Made by a program: the position numbers and the translations under genes
DNA from: Candidatus Zhuqueibacterota bacterium
Lineage (GTDB): Bacteria; Zhuqueibacterota; Zhuqueibacteria; Oceanimicrobiales; Oceanimicrobiaceae
Direction: 5' to 3'
DNA: 64,000 bases
Assembly: GCA_029261995.1 (NCBI GenBank)
Contig: JAJDAF010000022.1
Location: forward strand, 1 to 64,000
The notes under the pieces: generated by a model
What the model saw: the letters and a program-made list of their open reading frames with translations, nothing else
What the model was told of the DNA's origin: nothing
The model's database searches: none
Part shown: piece after piece, positions 9,201-15,783 of the stretch
Layout of the letters: each line of letters begins with the position of its first letter
Numbering within the stretch: the stretch's first letter is position 1

Positions 9201-9463
9201 CGGTTCTCATCATCGATTTCATCCATCTCCGAACCGCTGAAGGCGTGGCCCTGAAACAGGCCGTAATTGAGTCCGGAGCCGTACGCACCAGGCCGATTCT
9301 GCTGACTGCAGGCACCGTCGTGATTGGCGCGATTGTCATTCTATTCGACCCGATTTTTCAAGGTCTGGCCATCTCGTTGATGTGGGGCGCGATTGCCTCC
9401 ACCGTTTTGACACTTGGCCTGGTGCCGCTCATCTACTACATGGTGGCGGCGCATGAGGCGTGA
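6266..9463 (+). CDS. RND-family efflux transporter permease
   Basis: A 1065-residue inner-membrane proton-driven pump of the AcrB/MdtB superfamily. It shows the N-terminal TM1, a first large periplasmic loop, TM2-6 (residues ~355-520), TM7 near 545, a second periplasmic loop and TM8-12 at the C-terminus. TM4 contains the conserved acidic pair in GIVVDDSIIIAENI, needed for proton relay. The second half has the matching GIMVRNSVLIIDF. Substrate cannot be told from sequence, and it lacks an obvious heavy-metal signature. It is translationally coupled to the adaptor gene. No regulator of this operon is visible next to it. Confidence 0.92.
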   Translation: MRQGIAGRVAKAFIDSKLTPLLMLSALLIGTFATLLTPREEEPQIVVPLVDIFVPYPGASPAEVEERISKPLEKIISEIHGVEYVYSTSMPDMALITVRYLVGENTEESLVKLWSVIMKNMDKVPSQQSFPLIKAKAIDDVPILTLTLWSETYDGYGLRRLAAQLSDELKDILDVSEIEMMGGQRRQVRVVLDQARLRAYNLDPLLIAQQIQAANQSMTAGHFQSLNQDFIVETGDFLKTVEDVQNLVVGVSGSNPIYLANVADVIDGPEEVSNYTFFGLGKAGLEQAAVQVSNSPLRSEYPAVTLAVAKRKGADAMSVAERVLKKVERLKGRLIPADVHLSETRNYGKTASDKVTTLLEHLFGAILAVTIVVSIFLGWRGGIVVFASVPVTFAMTLFIYYLFGYTLNRVTLFALIFVTGIVVDDSIIIAENIHRHFSIRKLPPLQAAIAAINEVGNPTILATFTVIAAVLPMAFVSGLMGPYMSPMPIGAAMAMLFSLLVALIATPWLAYRLLKQDDKEEEYDLESSRTFKLYNKTLSPLVEDPKKAWLAIGASVALLLLAMAFVPLKLVEVKMLPFDNKSEFQVIIDMPESATLEQTAAVTKDIAAYLRTEPEVRDYQYYVGANAPINFNGLVRHYYLRRSHNMADIQVNLVDKSDRSQQSHDIARRVRPRVQEIARKYNARVKIAEVPPGPPVLSTLVAEIYGPDYEQQIEAARKVRDIFDETEGVVDVDWLVEDDQVSYAMQVDKAKAAITGVSTQQIANALALALHGSDVGLLHDEHEIEPVGIQLRLGQANRTSIEQIGNLSVRAQSGQLIPISDLVTVDKRLEDKSIFRKNLKRVVYVTGDVAGEVESPVYAMLDMDEKIEALQLPNGVSMSPNYTSAPFSEEEITMKWDGEWQITLEVFRDLGGAFAVVLVIIYLLIIGWFQSFKTPLVMMVAIPLSMVGIIPGHFLHGAFFTATSMIGMIALAGIMVRNSVLIIDFIHLRTAEGVALKQAVIESGAVRTRPILLTAGTVVIGAIVILFDPIFQGLAISLMWGAIASTVLTLGLVPLIYYMVAAHEA

Positions 9464-9728
9464 CACCGTTATGAATAATGACCTGCTAGGCAACCCGGCA
9501 GAGTCAAATTCACTGGCCCCGGCGAGCCGCCATTTTCGCAGTTTGGACAAGGAATACGTTGATGACAATTCTTGATTTCCGGAAACGGGTCTGCGAATTT
9601 TGGCATTCCCGGGAAAAGTAACTTTGGTGGTGTCAGCGACTTCGCCAGTATTATTAAATGTTTAGCACCTGGTGTGTCTACGTTTTGCCAGGTGGCACAA
9701 ATGTTGAGAAAGCAAGAGGAGACGTATC
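9464..9728. other. Intergenic region, no gene seen
   Basis: A 34-codon frame opens at 9471 but has no ribosome-binding site or recognisable content. The only other structure is a pair of small palindromes (TTTCCGGAAA-like near 9578, TTCCCGGGAA near 9605). It may carry the promoter for the DUF2892-OsmC pair. Confidence 0.3.
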
Positions 9729-9935
9729 ATGAAAATGGAAAGCACCATCCGGGCGATTGCCGGGACATTTATTCTGGCAAGTCTGGCCCTGGCCGTGTGG
9801 GTCAACATGAATTGGTTGTGGTTCACGGCATTTGTGGGAGTAAATCTGCTGCAATCCGCTTTCACAAAGTGGTGCTTAATGGAAGACATACTCAAGAAGA
9901 CCCTGTATAGAACTGAGGGCGCCACAACCGAGTAA
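9729..9935 (+). CDS. DUF2892-family small membrane protein
   Basis: A 68-residue protein with two transmembrane helices (IAGTFILASLALAVWV and WLWFTAFVGVNLLQSAF) and the conserved pattern N-x(4)-FT...GxNLLQSAFTKWC found in the DUF2892/YgaP C-terminal membrane family. That family is often associated with rhodanese or thiol/persulfide chemistry. The start has AGGAG seven bases upstream. The gene sits 22 bp before the OsmC gene and probably forms an operon with it, which suggests a shared role in thiol or sulfur stress; that role is inference. Confidence 0.8.
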   Translation: MKMESTIRAIAGTFILASLALAVWVNMNWLWFTAFVGVNLLQSAFTKWCLMEDILKKTLYRTEGATTE

Positions 9936-9957
9936 CTTTAGCTGGAGGACTGAAATT

Positions 9958-10428
9958 ATGCAAGCAGCCGCATCGCAACCGAAAATCAAGCACAAGTCAT
10001 TTACGTTCGAGACCAACCTGCGATGGATTGGCGGCCGCACAGCTTATTTGCAATCAGATGGCAAGCCTGACCTGCGCGTATCGAGCCCGCCTCAGTTTAA
10101 AGGTGAGAGCGGTGTTTGGACACCCGAGGACATGTTTGTCGCCTCCGTTGAAGCATGCCTCCTGACGACCTTTGTCGCTTTTGCTCAGCGGGGCGCCGTG
10201 CCGGTTATTTCCTACACGAGCCAAGCGGAGGGTCTGCTGGAGTTTGTTGACGGCGACTACCGGATAACCAGAGTCGTGGTTAAACCGACGATTCTCATCG
10301 ACCACCCGGACGCCGCCTCGGCAGCGGCCGAGGCAGTTCATGCCGCCCACGAGAAATGCCTGATCGGCAATTCGATCACGACCGAGATCGTTGTCGAACC
10401 TCATATTGAGGTTTTGAACGTAAGCTGA
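9958..10428 (+). CDS. OsmC-family peroxiredoxin-like protein
   Basis: OsmC/Ohr proteins reduce organic hydroperoxides with a reactive Cys pair. This 156-residue protein keeps both: Cys in VEACLLTTFVAFA and Cys in HEKCLIGNSI, plus the N-terminal KSFTFETNLRW strand and the PPQFKGESGVWTPEDMFVAS segment typical of the general OsmC group rather than Ohr. A strong GGAGG precedes ATG 9958. It follows the DUF2892 gene and converges with a minus-strand membrane-protein gene across a structured spacer. Confidence 0.88.
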   Translation: MQAAASQPKIKHKSFTFETNLRWIGGRTAYLQSDGKPDLRVSSPPQFKGESGVWTPEDMFVASVEACLLTTFVAFAQRGAVPVISYTSQAEGLLEFVDGDYRITRVVVKPTILIDHPDAASAAAEAVHAAHEKCLIGNSITTEIVVEPHIEVLNVS

Positions 10429-10441
10429 TCTCCGATTGGCC

Positions 10442-10537
10442 TGGGGCTGTCCAGAAATCGAGAAGCATTGCAGCAGAACTCGTCAGAGTTCTGCCTGGCG
10501 TCTCAAAAGCGTTTGCTACTCCTTCCAGACAGCCCCA
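10442..10537. terminator. Nested inverted repeat between convergent genes
   Basis: Outer arms TGGGGCTGTC (10442-10451) and GACAGCCCCA (10528-10537) are perfectly complementary. Inside is a perfect 9-bp hairpin GCAGAACTC-gtca-GAGTTCTGC (10473-10494). It lies between the 3' ends of two convergent genes, so a bidirectional terminator is the simplest role. The nested design is more elaborate than usual and could also be a small mobile or REP-like element. Confidence 0.5.
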
Positions 10538-10544
10538 AACGGGA

Positions 10545-10997
10545 TCAACCGTTTGCCACAGCAAGCTGTCTATCGTTAGCCCGCAACAGTCGTCTTATCC
10601 CGAGCGACTGAAAAACCGCAAAATCAAAAACAAACACCGCCACCACAGCTACCAACCATTGCCCCGGCACGCTGAGAGGTAAGCTCTTCAGCACCAGCAG
10701 GCTAACACTGCCGACTACCCAAAGGAGATCGAGCAGCGTGGCAATGGCGCCACAGGTGAGCAAGGCCGCCGGCTTGTGCTCTGTCCACCTGGAAGAGGAT
10801 AGAAACAGGAAAGCGGCAAAAAACAGCAGAGAGATTCCCAAGGCTTGCATTGGCGCCGTCCATTCAGCTCCAAGGCCCATGAAAGCCGCCGTGCCTTTGG
10901 CGAAGAACAGACATTCCAGGCCTGTGAGTGTCGATAGTGCGCCATTGGACCGCATGACCACGCGCAGCAGTTTTGAGTTTTGAGTTTTGAGTTGCAT
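10545..10997 (-). CDS. Four-helix hypothetical membrane protein
   Basis: A 150-residue protein with about four transmembrane segments (STLTGLECLFFAKG, ALGISLLFFAAFLFL, LLTCGAIATLLDLLWVVG, LVAVVAVFVFDFAVF); not a family I can name. The annotated start (10997) is poor because the nearest good ribosome-binding site (AAGGAG at about 11014-11019) is spaced for the ATG at 11002-11004, which is in another frame. Between that ATG and the body of the gene is a three-copy heptamer. Losing one copy would put the good start in frame. An internal ATG at 10955 is the other possible start. It is downstream of, and on the same strand as, an AraC-type regulator gene. Confidence 0.6.
   Translation of the reverse strand: MQLKTQNSKLLRVVMRSNGALSTLTGLECLFFAKGTAAFMGLGAEWTAPMQALGISLLFFAAFLFLSSSRWTEHKPAALLTCGAIATLLDLLWVVGSVSLLVLKSLPLSVPGQWLVAVVAVFVFDFAVFQSLGIRRLLRANDRQLAVANG
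10969..10989 (-). repeat. Three tandem heptamers (CTCAAAA/TTTTGAG type)
   Basis: Three perfect copies of AGTTTTG on the plus strand (10969-10975, 10976-10982, 10983-10989), then a partial fourth. They lie within the start region of the four-helix membrane protein. Because seven is not a multiple of three, copy-number change would switch the reading frame. Confidence 0.85.
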
Positions 10998-11171
10998 CGG
11001 TCATTGCTTGTGTCTCCTTCATTTGTTTGGCGATTTCGATGAATTGGTTTTCGCGAAAACCTCCAGTTTTTGTACGCCGCAAGATAGGGTCTGTAGAACA
11101 TGAAAGCGCCCCAGCCTACAGGCTCGGACCTGTTGTGGCAGCTCAGGGTTGAAGGAATTTGGAGAAGAGAA

Positions 11172-12281
11172 TCACAAAGAGGTGGACGGCGCGTTTCTGA
11201 ACTGCGAAGGCGTCATACCCAGGTGCTTTTTGAACGCGGTATTGAAGGATGATTTCGAATTGAAGCCGACTTCATAGGCAATGGCAAGTATGGTCAGGTG
11301 GCGCTTCGCGGGATCGCTGAGGCCGTGTTGTGCCTCGCGTACGCGGTAGCCGTTTACGAAATCAAAAAAAGTCTGCTGCAAGCGCTCGTTCAGGAGTTGC
11401 GAAAGATGGTTGGGAGAAATGGCGAGCATTTCGGCCAGGTCTCCCAGAGTTAGAGCTGGCTCGAGGTGGGGTTTGTCCTGTTCCATAAAGTGAGTGAGTT
11501 TGTGCAGCAGCCGGCCGGCGCGCTCGTCCGTCAAACCTGATTTCTGATATTTGCGGCCACCGTTTCCCGAGTAGGAAAAGATCTCCGGCTGGCGCACGGC
11601 GTAGTAGCCCATGACATAGACGAACACCGTCACGGATGCCGGAGCCACCGCACCGGAAAGCAGTTGCCATTCCCCAAACAGGAAGACAAAATAGACTGCC
11701 GTCACCATGAGAAAGCCGAAGACGAGATTGCGCAACCACAGCAGGTTCACCCGGTCGGTGGAGGAATAGGAATCGCGCACGCTTCTGGTGTGTCGTTGCA
11801 GGGCCGCCAGCGTCAGAGCGATATAAATCATCTCCACAAGGAGCACCGCACCGGCAAGCAGCGGATTGTCGCCGGGCGTCTCGGTCCGCAGCAATTCGAG
11901 CTTTTCCCGGGCCGGCAGCAGATAGACAGGCATCAGGTAAAGCACGCAAACCACCGACGGCACAAAGTGGTACGCGTCTCGCCTGAAGGAAAACCGGCGT
12001 GCGGTCAGGCTCCTGACGTAGAGATAGAACAGCGGCGGGTAGATAAACATCAGCGGCGTCGCAACCTCGGCCAGGTGGGGCGCCATCCGGATGTAGCCCG
12101 TGCTTTCCAATGTTCCAATCAGGACGCCGGCTGCCAGAGACAGGAGAAAGACCGCCAGCAACAGGTTGGCGGTTTGATTGTTGCGCCTCATGCCGATGAG
12201 CACCATGGCCCAGAAAACGGCCTGTGCCACGCCAATAAGGTTGATGGTGGAGAACAGGTTGAGTTCAGGTGTCATTGTCAT
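11172..12281 (-). CDS. AraC-family regulator with N-terminal membrane domain
   Basis: 369 residues. The first ~230 hold six or seven hydrophobic helices (LIGVAQAVFWAMVLIGM, ANLLLAVFLLSLAAGVLIG, PLMFIYPPLFYLYV and others). The last ~110 form the AraC/XylS DNA-binding domain: helix-turn-helix 1 in LTLGDLAEMLAISPNHLSQLLNE and helix-turn-helix 2 in LTILAIAYEVGFNSKSSFNTAFKKHLGMTPSQFR. Such membrane AraC proteins sense signals at the inner membrane. The following same-strand membrane-protein gene is a natural target, and its own promoter should lie in 12282-12450. Family is firm; signal and targets are unknown. Confidence 0.88.
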   Translation of the reverse strand: MTMTPELNLFSTINLIGVAQAVFWAMVLIGMRRNNQTANLLLAVFLLSLAAGVLIGTLESTGYIRMAPHLAEVATPLMFIYPPLFYLYVRSLTARRFSFRRDAYHFVPSVVCVLYLMPVYLLPAREKLELLRTETPGDNPLLAGAVLLVEMIYIALTLAALQRHTRSVRDSYSSTDRVNLLWLRNLVFGFLMVTAVYFVFLFGEWQLLSGAVAPASVTVFVYVMGYYAVRQPEIFSYSGNGGRKYQKSGLTDERAGRLLHKLTHFMEQDKPHLEPALTLGDLAEMLAISPNHLSQLLNERLQQTFFDFVNGYRVREAQHGLSDPAKRHLTILAIAYEVGFNSKSSFNTAFKKHLGMTPSQFRNAPSTSL

Positions 12282-12654
12282 TCCGGCCTCGAATCTGCAT
12301 TACTGTTGGAATTCTCTTAGAGGATATTCTTTCGTGAAATCGGGTCTGTACCATCCGTCTTTGAAAACGGCCTTTGGAGTGACCTCAAACAAGAGTCTTT
12401 ACGCCCATTCCATGACAAATGTAACAGGTAAAACGTGTCAAATCAAAATGATTATCTCACCAGGCCGGATGTTATGAGCGTATAGCGGGAAAAAAACGAA
12501 ATCAGCCGCCATTGCCCGTGGGCGCCTGTTTGCCGAAAGCCGAAAATATTGCTCATTTGTGCACGCAAGATGAGGCTGAAGCGAGAATAACATCCAATAG
12601 CAAACCCCTCTCCGCCGCGGGGTTCTCAAAAGCGCTGCGGCCCTACTAAACTTC
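12282..12654. other. Intergenic region, no gene seen
   Basis: This stretch separates the AraC gene from the minisatellite. Frames present are short and of non-coding character. It probably contains the AraC promoter on the minus strand; no clear -35/-10 pair could be chosen. Confidence 0.3.
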
Positions 12655-12890
12655 GCCCGGGACGGGTGAAAATCTCCCGGGAAGGCTCAAAGTCGCCCGG
12701 GAAGGGCAAAAGCCCGTCGGGAAGGCTCAAAATCGCCCGGGAAAGCGTAAAAGTCTGCCGGGAAGGGGTAAAAGCCCGTCAGGGAGGGTAAAAGTCCGTC
12801 AGGGAGGGCAAAAGCCCCGCAGGAAGGGTGAAATCTCCGCAGGGAAGGACAAAATACCCGCAGGAAGGGTCAAAGTCTGCAAGGAAGGGT
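12655..12890. repeat. Degenerate 20-21 bp minisatellite, about 12 copies
   Basis: Contiguous head-to-tail units close to CCCGGGAAGGGTAAAAGTCG (variants with GTCAGGGAGGG and CGCAGGAAGGG) run without unique spacers. Drift is gradual from left to right, from CCCGGGA-rich to GCAGGAAGG-rich copies, as in a slowly diverging tandem array. Both strands lack a long open frame through it. It lies just upstream of the integrase remnant. Confidence 0.85.
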
Positions 12891-13117
12891 CCGGCTTTTC
12901 CTCCGCCCATCATCGTACCGCACCTTCCACCCTCTATCCACGATCTTCAATCTACGATTCACCATCCACCAAGAATATCCTCATTAGCAACAATTCCCGT
13001 TGACACGTGGGACTAATATGTCTACCTTGCAGCAAGTTTCGGTTGATTCTCCCGTTTTGAGCGCTTTCTGCGTGTTTGACTCCCGCGGGAAAAATTTCTC
13101 GAGCAAGGAGGGGTTTG

Positions 13118-13333
13118 ATGACGCAGGCAAACCAAAAGCCAAAACTGTTAGACCAGGTGCGCGCGGCGATCCGCACGATACAGGAACTGGCTTGGCATGG
13201 CGATGTCAAGACGACCATAATCTACACACACGTTTTGAACAAGAGTGGCCGTGGTGTGCGCATCTCCGCCGATTTGCTCCAGCGGGGATGTTACGTGAGT
13301 CGCGTAAGAGATAGCGTAAAGCACAGCATTTGA
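13118..13333 (+). pseudogene. intI: Internally deleted integron integrase remnant
   Basis: Seventy-one codons remain of a site-specific tyrosine recombinase normally ~320-340 residues long. The first ~20 residues ([12 protein letters not shown]) match the IntI N-terminus that precedes the HYS motif. They run in frame straight into the IntI C-terminus (IQEL...[20 protein letters not shown]), which contains the box-II His and the nucleophile Tyr. The core with the box-I Arg and the HxLR motif is gone. A strong ribosome-binding site (AAGGAGG, about 13105-13111) survives. The residues GVR after YTHVLN are characteristic of integron integrases rather than XerC/D. It cannot be an active recombinase. 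It is on the same strand as the cassette-like genes downstream. Confidence 0.82.
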
Positions 13334-13441
13334 ACCGCGAGAGAATGTTAAAACTGATATTTACGACAGCAACAGCTCGTGCACATTAGGTGACTCGTAT
13401 CAGCCATCCATACAGATACTAGATGACTGTGATAGACACAA

Positions 13442-13448
13442 GTTATGT
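13442..13448 (+). other. Possible cassette insertion core (R'-type GTTATGT)
   Basis: GTTATGT lies between the integrase remnant and the DUF1801 gene. It is the exact complement of ACATAAC (13892-13898) just after that gene, as expected if the first is the upstream core and the second the R'' arm of the same cassette. A match this short could be chance. Confidence 0.35.
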
Positions 13449-13467
13449 GGAAAAGAGAAACCACCGT

Positions 13468-13887
13468 ATGGACACAATTAAAAATTCAGAAGTTGCAGAA
13501 GTATTCAGGCACTATCCGCAACGCATGCGTCAAAAGCTTCTGCTCCTCCGTCAGATAGTCCTGGATACAGCATCGGAAACCGAAGGTGTTGGCGCTGTAG
13601 AAGAAACCTTAAGATGGGGAGAGCCAAGCTATGTTTCAAAAGATGGAAGTACCGTCAGGATAGGCTGGAAAGAAAAATATCCACATCAGTATGCAATGTA
13701 CTTTCATTGCAAAACAAAGTTAGTTGACACGTTCAAAGAACTTCATAGAGATAAATTCAAGTTTGAAGGTAATAGAGCAATTGTGTTTGCTGAAGATGAT
13801 GAAATACCAATTGAAGAATTGAAACATTGTATTGTACTGTCTCTTACCTATCATAGTAGGAAACACTTACCAATGTTGGGCGCATGA
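13468..13887 (+). CDS. DUF1801-family protein (probable integron cassette)
   Basis: 139 residues from ATG 13468 (an upstream ATG at 13423 is possible but lacks support). It has the DUF1801 pattern: an N-terminal helix pair (VAEVFRHYPQRMRQKLLLLRQIV), VEETLRWGEPSYVSKDGSTVRIGWKEKYPHQYAMYF and a C-terminal helix. Biochemical function of the family is not established. DUF1801 genes are recurrent passengers of integron arrays, and this gene is markedly AT-richer than the chromosomal genes around it. It sits between the integrase remnant and a half attC site. Confidence 0.82.
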   Translation: MDTIKNSEVAEVFRHYPQRMRQKLLLLRQIVLDTASETEGVGAVEETLRWGEPSYVSKDGSTVRIGWKEKYPHQYAMYFHCKTKLVDTFKELHRDKFKFEGNRAIVFAEDDEIPIEELKHCIVLSLTYHSRKHLPMLGA

Positions 13888-13891
13888 AAAC

Positions 13892-13920
13892 ACATAACAA
13901 GGCAAATCAACTCGGAAGCA
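13892..13920 (+). other. Half attC-like site (left arm only)
   Basis: ACATAAC-AAGGC-AAATCAAC-TCGGA has the order of an attC left half: R'' core ending AAC, five-base spacer, L''. No complementary GTT-ended right arm occurs before the next gene, which starts within 60 bp. The site would be truncated and inactive. Confidence 0.4.
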
Positions 13921-13956
13921 ATAACGTAATTTAAATGGAAAGGGAGAGTGGGATAT

Positions 13957-14736
13957 ATGATACAAAGATATCGGATCCAGTTTCCACGAGCAGATGTTGA
14001 CGACTTGGCGCAGGATGAGACGTTTTTTTATTTGCTGGAACCAGGAGGAAAGAGAAAAATACGGTTTCATGATTACCGTGAAATATACAAAATGCCCGGC
14101 TTGTATGAACAATTGTTCTATGAACGTCTCAAATGCCAGTCTCCAGCAAAGGTTACATCAATTCTGAAATCTTCTGTAGCTCAGTCTCAAGATAGCAATT
14201 TTTCAGAACTGCGTGTTCTTGATTTAGGGGCGGGAAATGGCATGATGGGCGAATGTCTAAAGAAGGAAGGCATATCGCGATTAGTCGGCGTTGATATCAT
14301 TCCGGAAGGGTATGACGCCGCGATGCGTGACCGACCTTTCGTCTATGACGCCTATTATACGTATGACTTTTGTAACTTGAATAGCGAGCAACGTGATGAA
14401 ATGGCTTCCTGGTCTTTCGATTGCCTGACCTGTGTGGCAGCTCTAGGGTTTGGAGATATACCAACAAAGGCATTTATTGAAGCGTTTAATTTGCTAAAAA
14501 AGAACGGATGGGTCGGGTTCAACATTAAGGAAACGTTCTTGGACAAAAGTGATGAGACAGGATTTTCCAAGACTATACGTGAACTCATTTTCTCCGAGTA
14601 TCTGGATATATTTATTTTGGAACGCTATCGGCATAGGTTTTCAATTGAGGGAGAAGAATTGTACTATTTTGCGATGGCAGGTTGGAAAAATGGAGATATT
14701 CCGCCGCATTTTATTGAGTCAATTGACGAGGCGTAA
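13957..14736 (+). CDS. SAM-dependent methyltransferase (class I)
   Basis: About 259 residues. Motif I LDLGAGNGMMGE (near residue 90) and the acidic residue of GVDIIPEG define the class I SAM-binding fold. After it come FDCLTCVAALGFGDIP and the KKNGWVGFNIKETFL strand. The ~80-residue N-terminal extension with YEQLFYERLKC suggests a small-molecule or protein methylase, but substrate cannot be assigned. Start taken at ATG 13957 (GGGAG upstream); GTG 13948 is possible. The gene is AT-rich, follows a half attC and precedes a well-formed attC, consistent with cassette origin. Confidence 0.8.
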   Translation: MIQRYRIQFPRADVDDLAQDETFFYLLEPGGKRKIRFHDYREIYKMPGLYEQLFYERLKCQSPAKVTSILKSSVAQSQDSNFSELRVLDLGAGNGMMGECLKKEGISRLVGVDIIPEGYDAAMRDRPFVYDAYYTYDFCNLNSEQRDEMASWSFDCLTCVAALGFGDIPTKAFIEAFNLLKKNGWVGFNIKETFLDKSDETGFSKTIRELIFSEYLDIFILERYRHRFSIEGEELYYFAMAGWKNGDIPPHFIESIDEA

Positions 14737-14753
14737 AACCGGACATCCGAACA

Positions 14754-14880
14754 ACCGAACTTTGCGTGGTGCGGACTCGTCGAGCCGAGAATGAAACTCA
14801 GTGTGGTGGTTGATTGAAAGCTTGTCTTTCAAATGCAGTGTGTACTATGCTTACCGAGCCGCACACGCTGATGTTATATG
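14754..14880 (+). other. attC recombination site of an integron cassette
   Basis: Left arm GCGTGGTGCGGACTCG (14764-14779) pairs with CGAGCCGCACACGC (14855-14868), leaving exactly two unpaired bases (G and A) in the left arm. These correspond to extrahelical bases. AAC (14758-14760) and GTTATAT (14873-14879) flank the arms after spacers of the expected size. The centre has a 7-bp hairpin TTGAAAG-cttgt-CTTTCAA, like the variable terminal structure of attC sites. It starts 17 bp after the methyltransferase gene, in the right orientation. Confidence 0.65.
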
Positions 14881-14904
14881 TCAAAATAATTAGGAGCAAT
14901 TTTA

Positions 14905-15783
14905 ATGAAACGCTTAATCGCTTCTAACAGCTTTGTTTTCTCGATTTCACTTATACTCATTTTTATCTGTGGCGGCAACAACGCTTTCTTACTAGCACAG
15001 AAAAAACGTGATCCTGGCATCCAAACCACTCAGGTGACTGAAAATTTTTACAAAGTTTATGTTCATAATTTTGTGAACATGCTTGTTTTCAATGGCCCCG
15101 AAGGCGCAATGCTTGTGGATACAGGCTATGAACCTTTGGACCTAAGTGAAGCAGAACTCAAAAAGATTGGGGTTGATAAAATCAAATTCATCATCAATAC
15201 CCATGCCCATGGTGACCATGTTGAAGGCAATGCTTTGTTTGGTCAGGATGCTGCAATTATTTCAAGTCAGCAGTGCAGAGATAACCTTCTTGAAGAAGCG
15301 GATTTTCCAAAATCAGGCCTTCCTAATTTGACTTTTTCAGATTCATTGTCTATTCATTTTAATGATGAAGAAATAAAGCTATATTTCATGCCAGGGCATT
15401 CTAATAATGATGTCGTCGTTCATTTTACGAAAGCAGATATTGTTTTTCTTGGAGATTTTGGATTTTACGAAAATGGCGCTACCTGGCCCGGCATCAGTGG
15501 AAATGTTTATGATATAGAGAAATCAATAGTTCGGATGACGAATCTTTTCTCTGATAATGCACTCATCATTCATGGTCATACAAGTAGGTATACTATGGCT
15601 GATTTAAAGCTGCATGCTGAAATGGTTAAGGAAGCCATCATGTTAGTAAGCCCATTGATCAAACAAGGACTCAACCTTGAACAAATTATAACACGAAATC
15701 CATTAAAGAAAAGTTCTTTTTCAATGGTCAGAGAATTTTCAGATAAGTGGATCTGGAATATGCTTAGAGATAGAAGGCATTAG
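14905..15783 (+). CDS. Secreted MBL-fold metallo-hydrolase (B3-like)
   Basis: 292 residues with an N-terminal signal or anchor segment (SISLILIFICGG). Metal-binding motif H100-x-H102-x-D104-H105 (THAHGDH) is followed by His in MPGHSNND, Asp in FLGDFG and His in IIHGH, a full dinuclear zinc set in the arrangement of the B3-like/QuiP group. It is likely periplasmic. It may be a beta-lactamase-like or lactonase-type hydrolase, but the sequence alone does not decide. AT-rich like the two genes before it and preceded by an attC. No attC is recognisable after it. Confidence 0.8.
   Translation: MKRLIASNSFVFSISLILIFICGGNNAFLLAQKKRDPGIQTTQVTENFYKVYVHNFVNMLVFNGPEGAMLVDTGYEPLDLSEAELKKIGVDKIKFIINTHAHGDHVEGNALFGQDAAIISSQQCRDNLLEEADFPKSGLPNLTFSDSLSIHFNDEEIKLYFMPGHSNNDVVVHFTKADIVFLGDFGFYENGATWPGISGNVYDIEKSIVRMTNLFSDNALIIHGHTSRYTMADLKLHAEMVKEAIMLVSPLIKQGLNLEQIITRNPLKKSSFSMVREFSDKWIWNMLRDRRH

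Noticed and set aside
7427-9226. Long minus-strand frames (276 and 289 codons) inside the RND gene
   Set aside because: Composition is His/Gln/Arg-rich in the way expected of the complement of a GC-rich coding gene; the plus-strand pump is complete and certain.
9471-9575. 34-codon frame after the RND gene
   Set aside because: No Shine-Dalgarno and no family signature; kept as non-coding.
11664-12320. Plus-strand frame of 218 codons across the AraC-type gene
   Set aside because: It is the complement of a certain gene, rich in His/Gln/Arg, with no domain.
12655-12890. CRISPR array
   Set aside because: Units of 20-21 bp are contiguous, degenerate and lack unique spacers; no cas genes are present.
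12828-13016. 62-codon frame crossing the end of the minisatellite
   Set aside because: It reads repeat and low-complexity sequence; there is no start signal.
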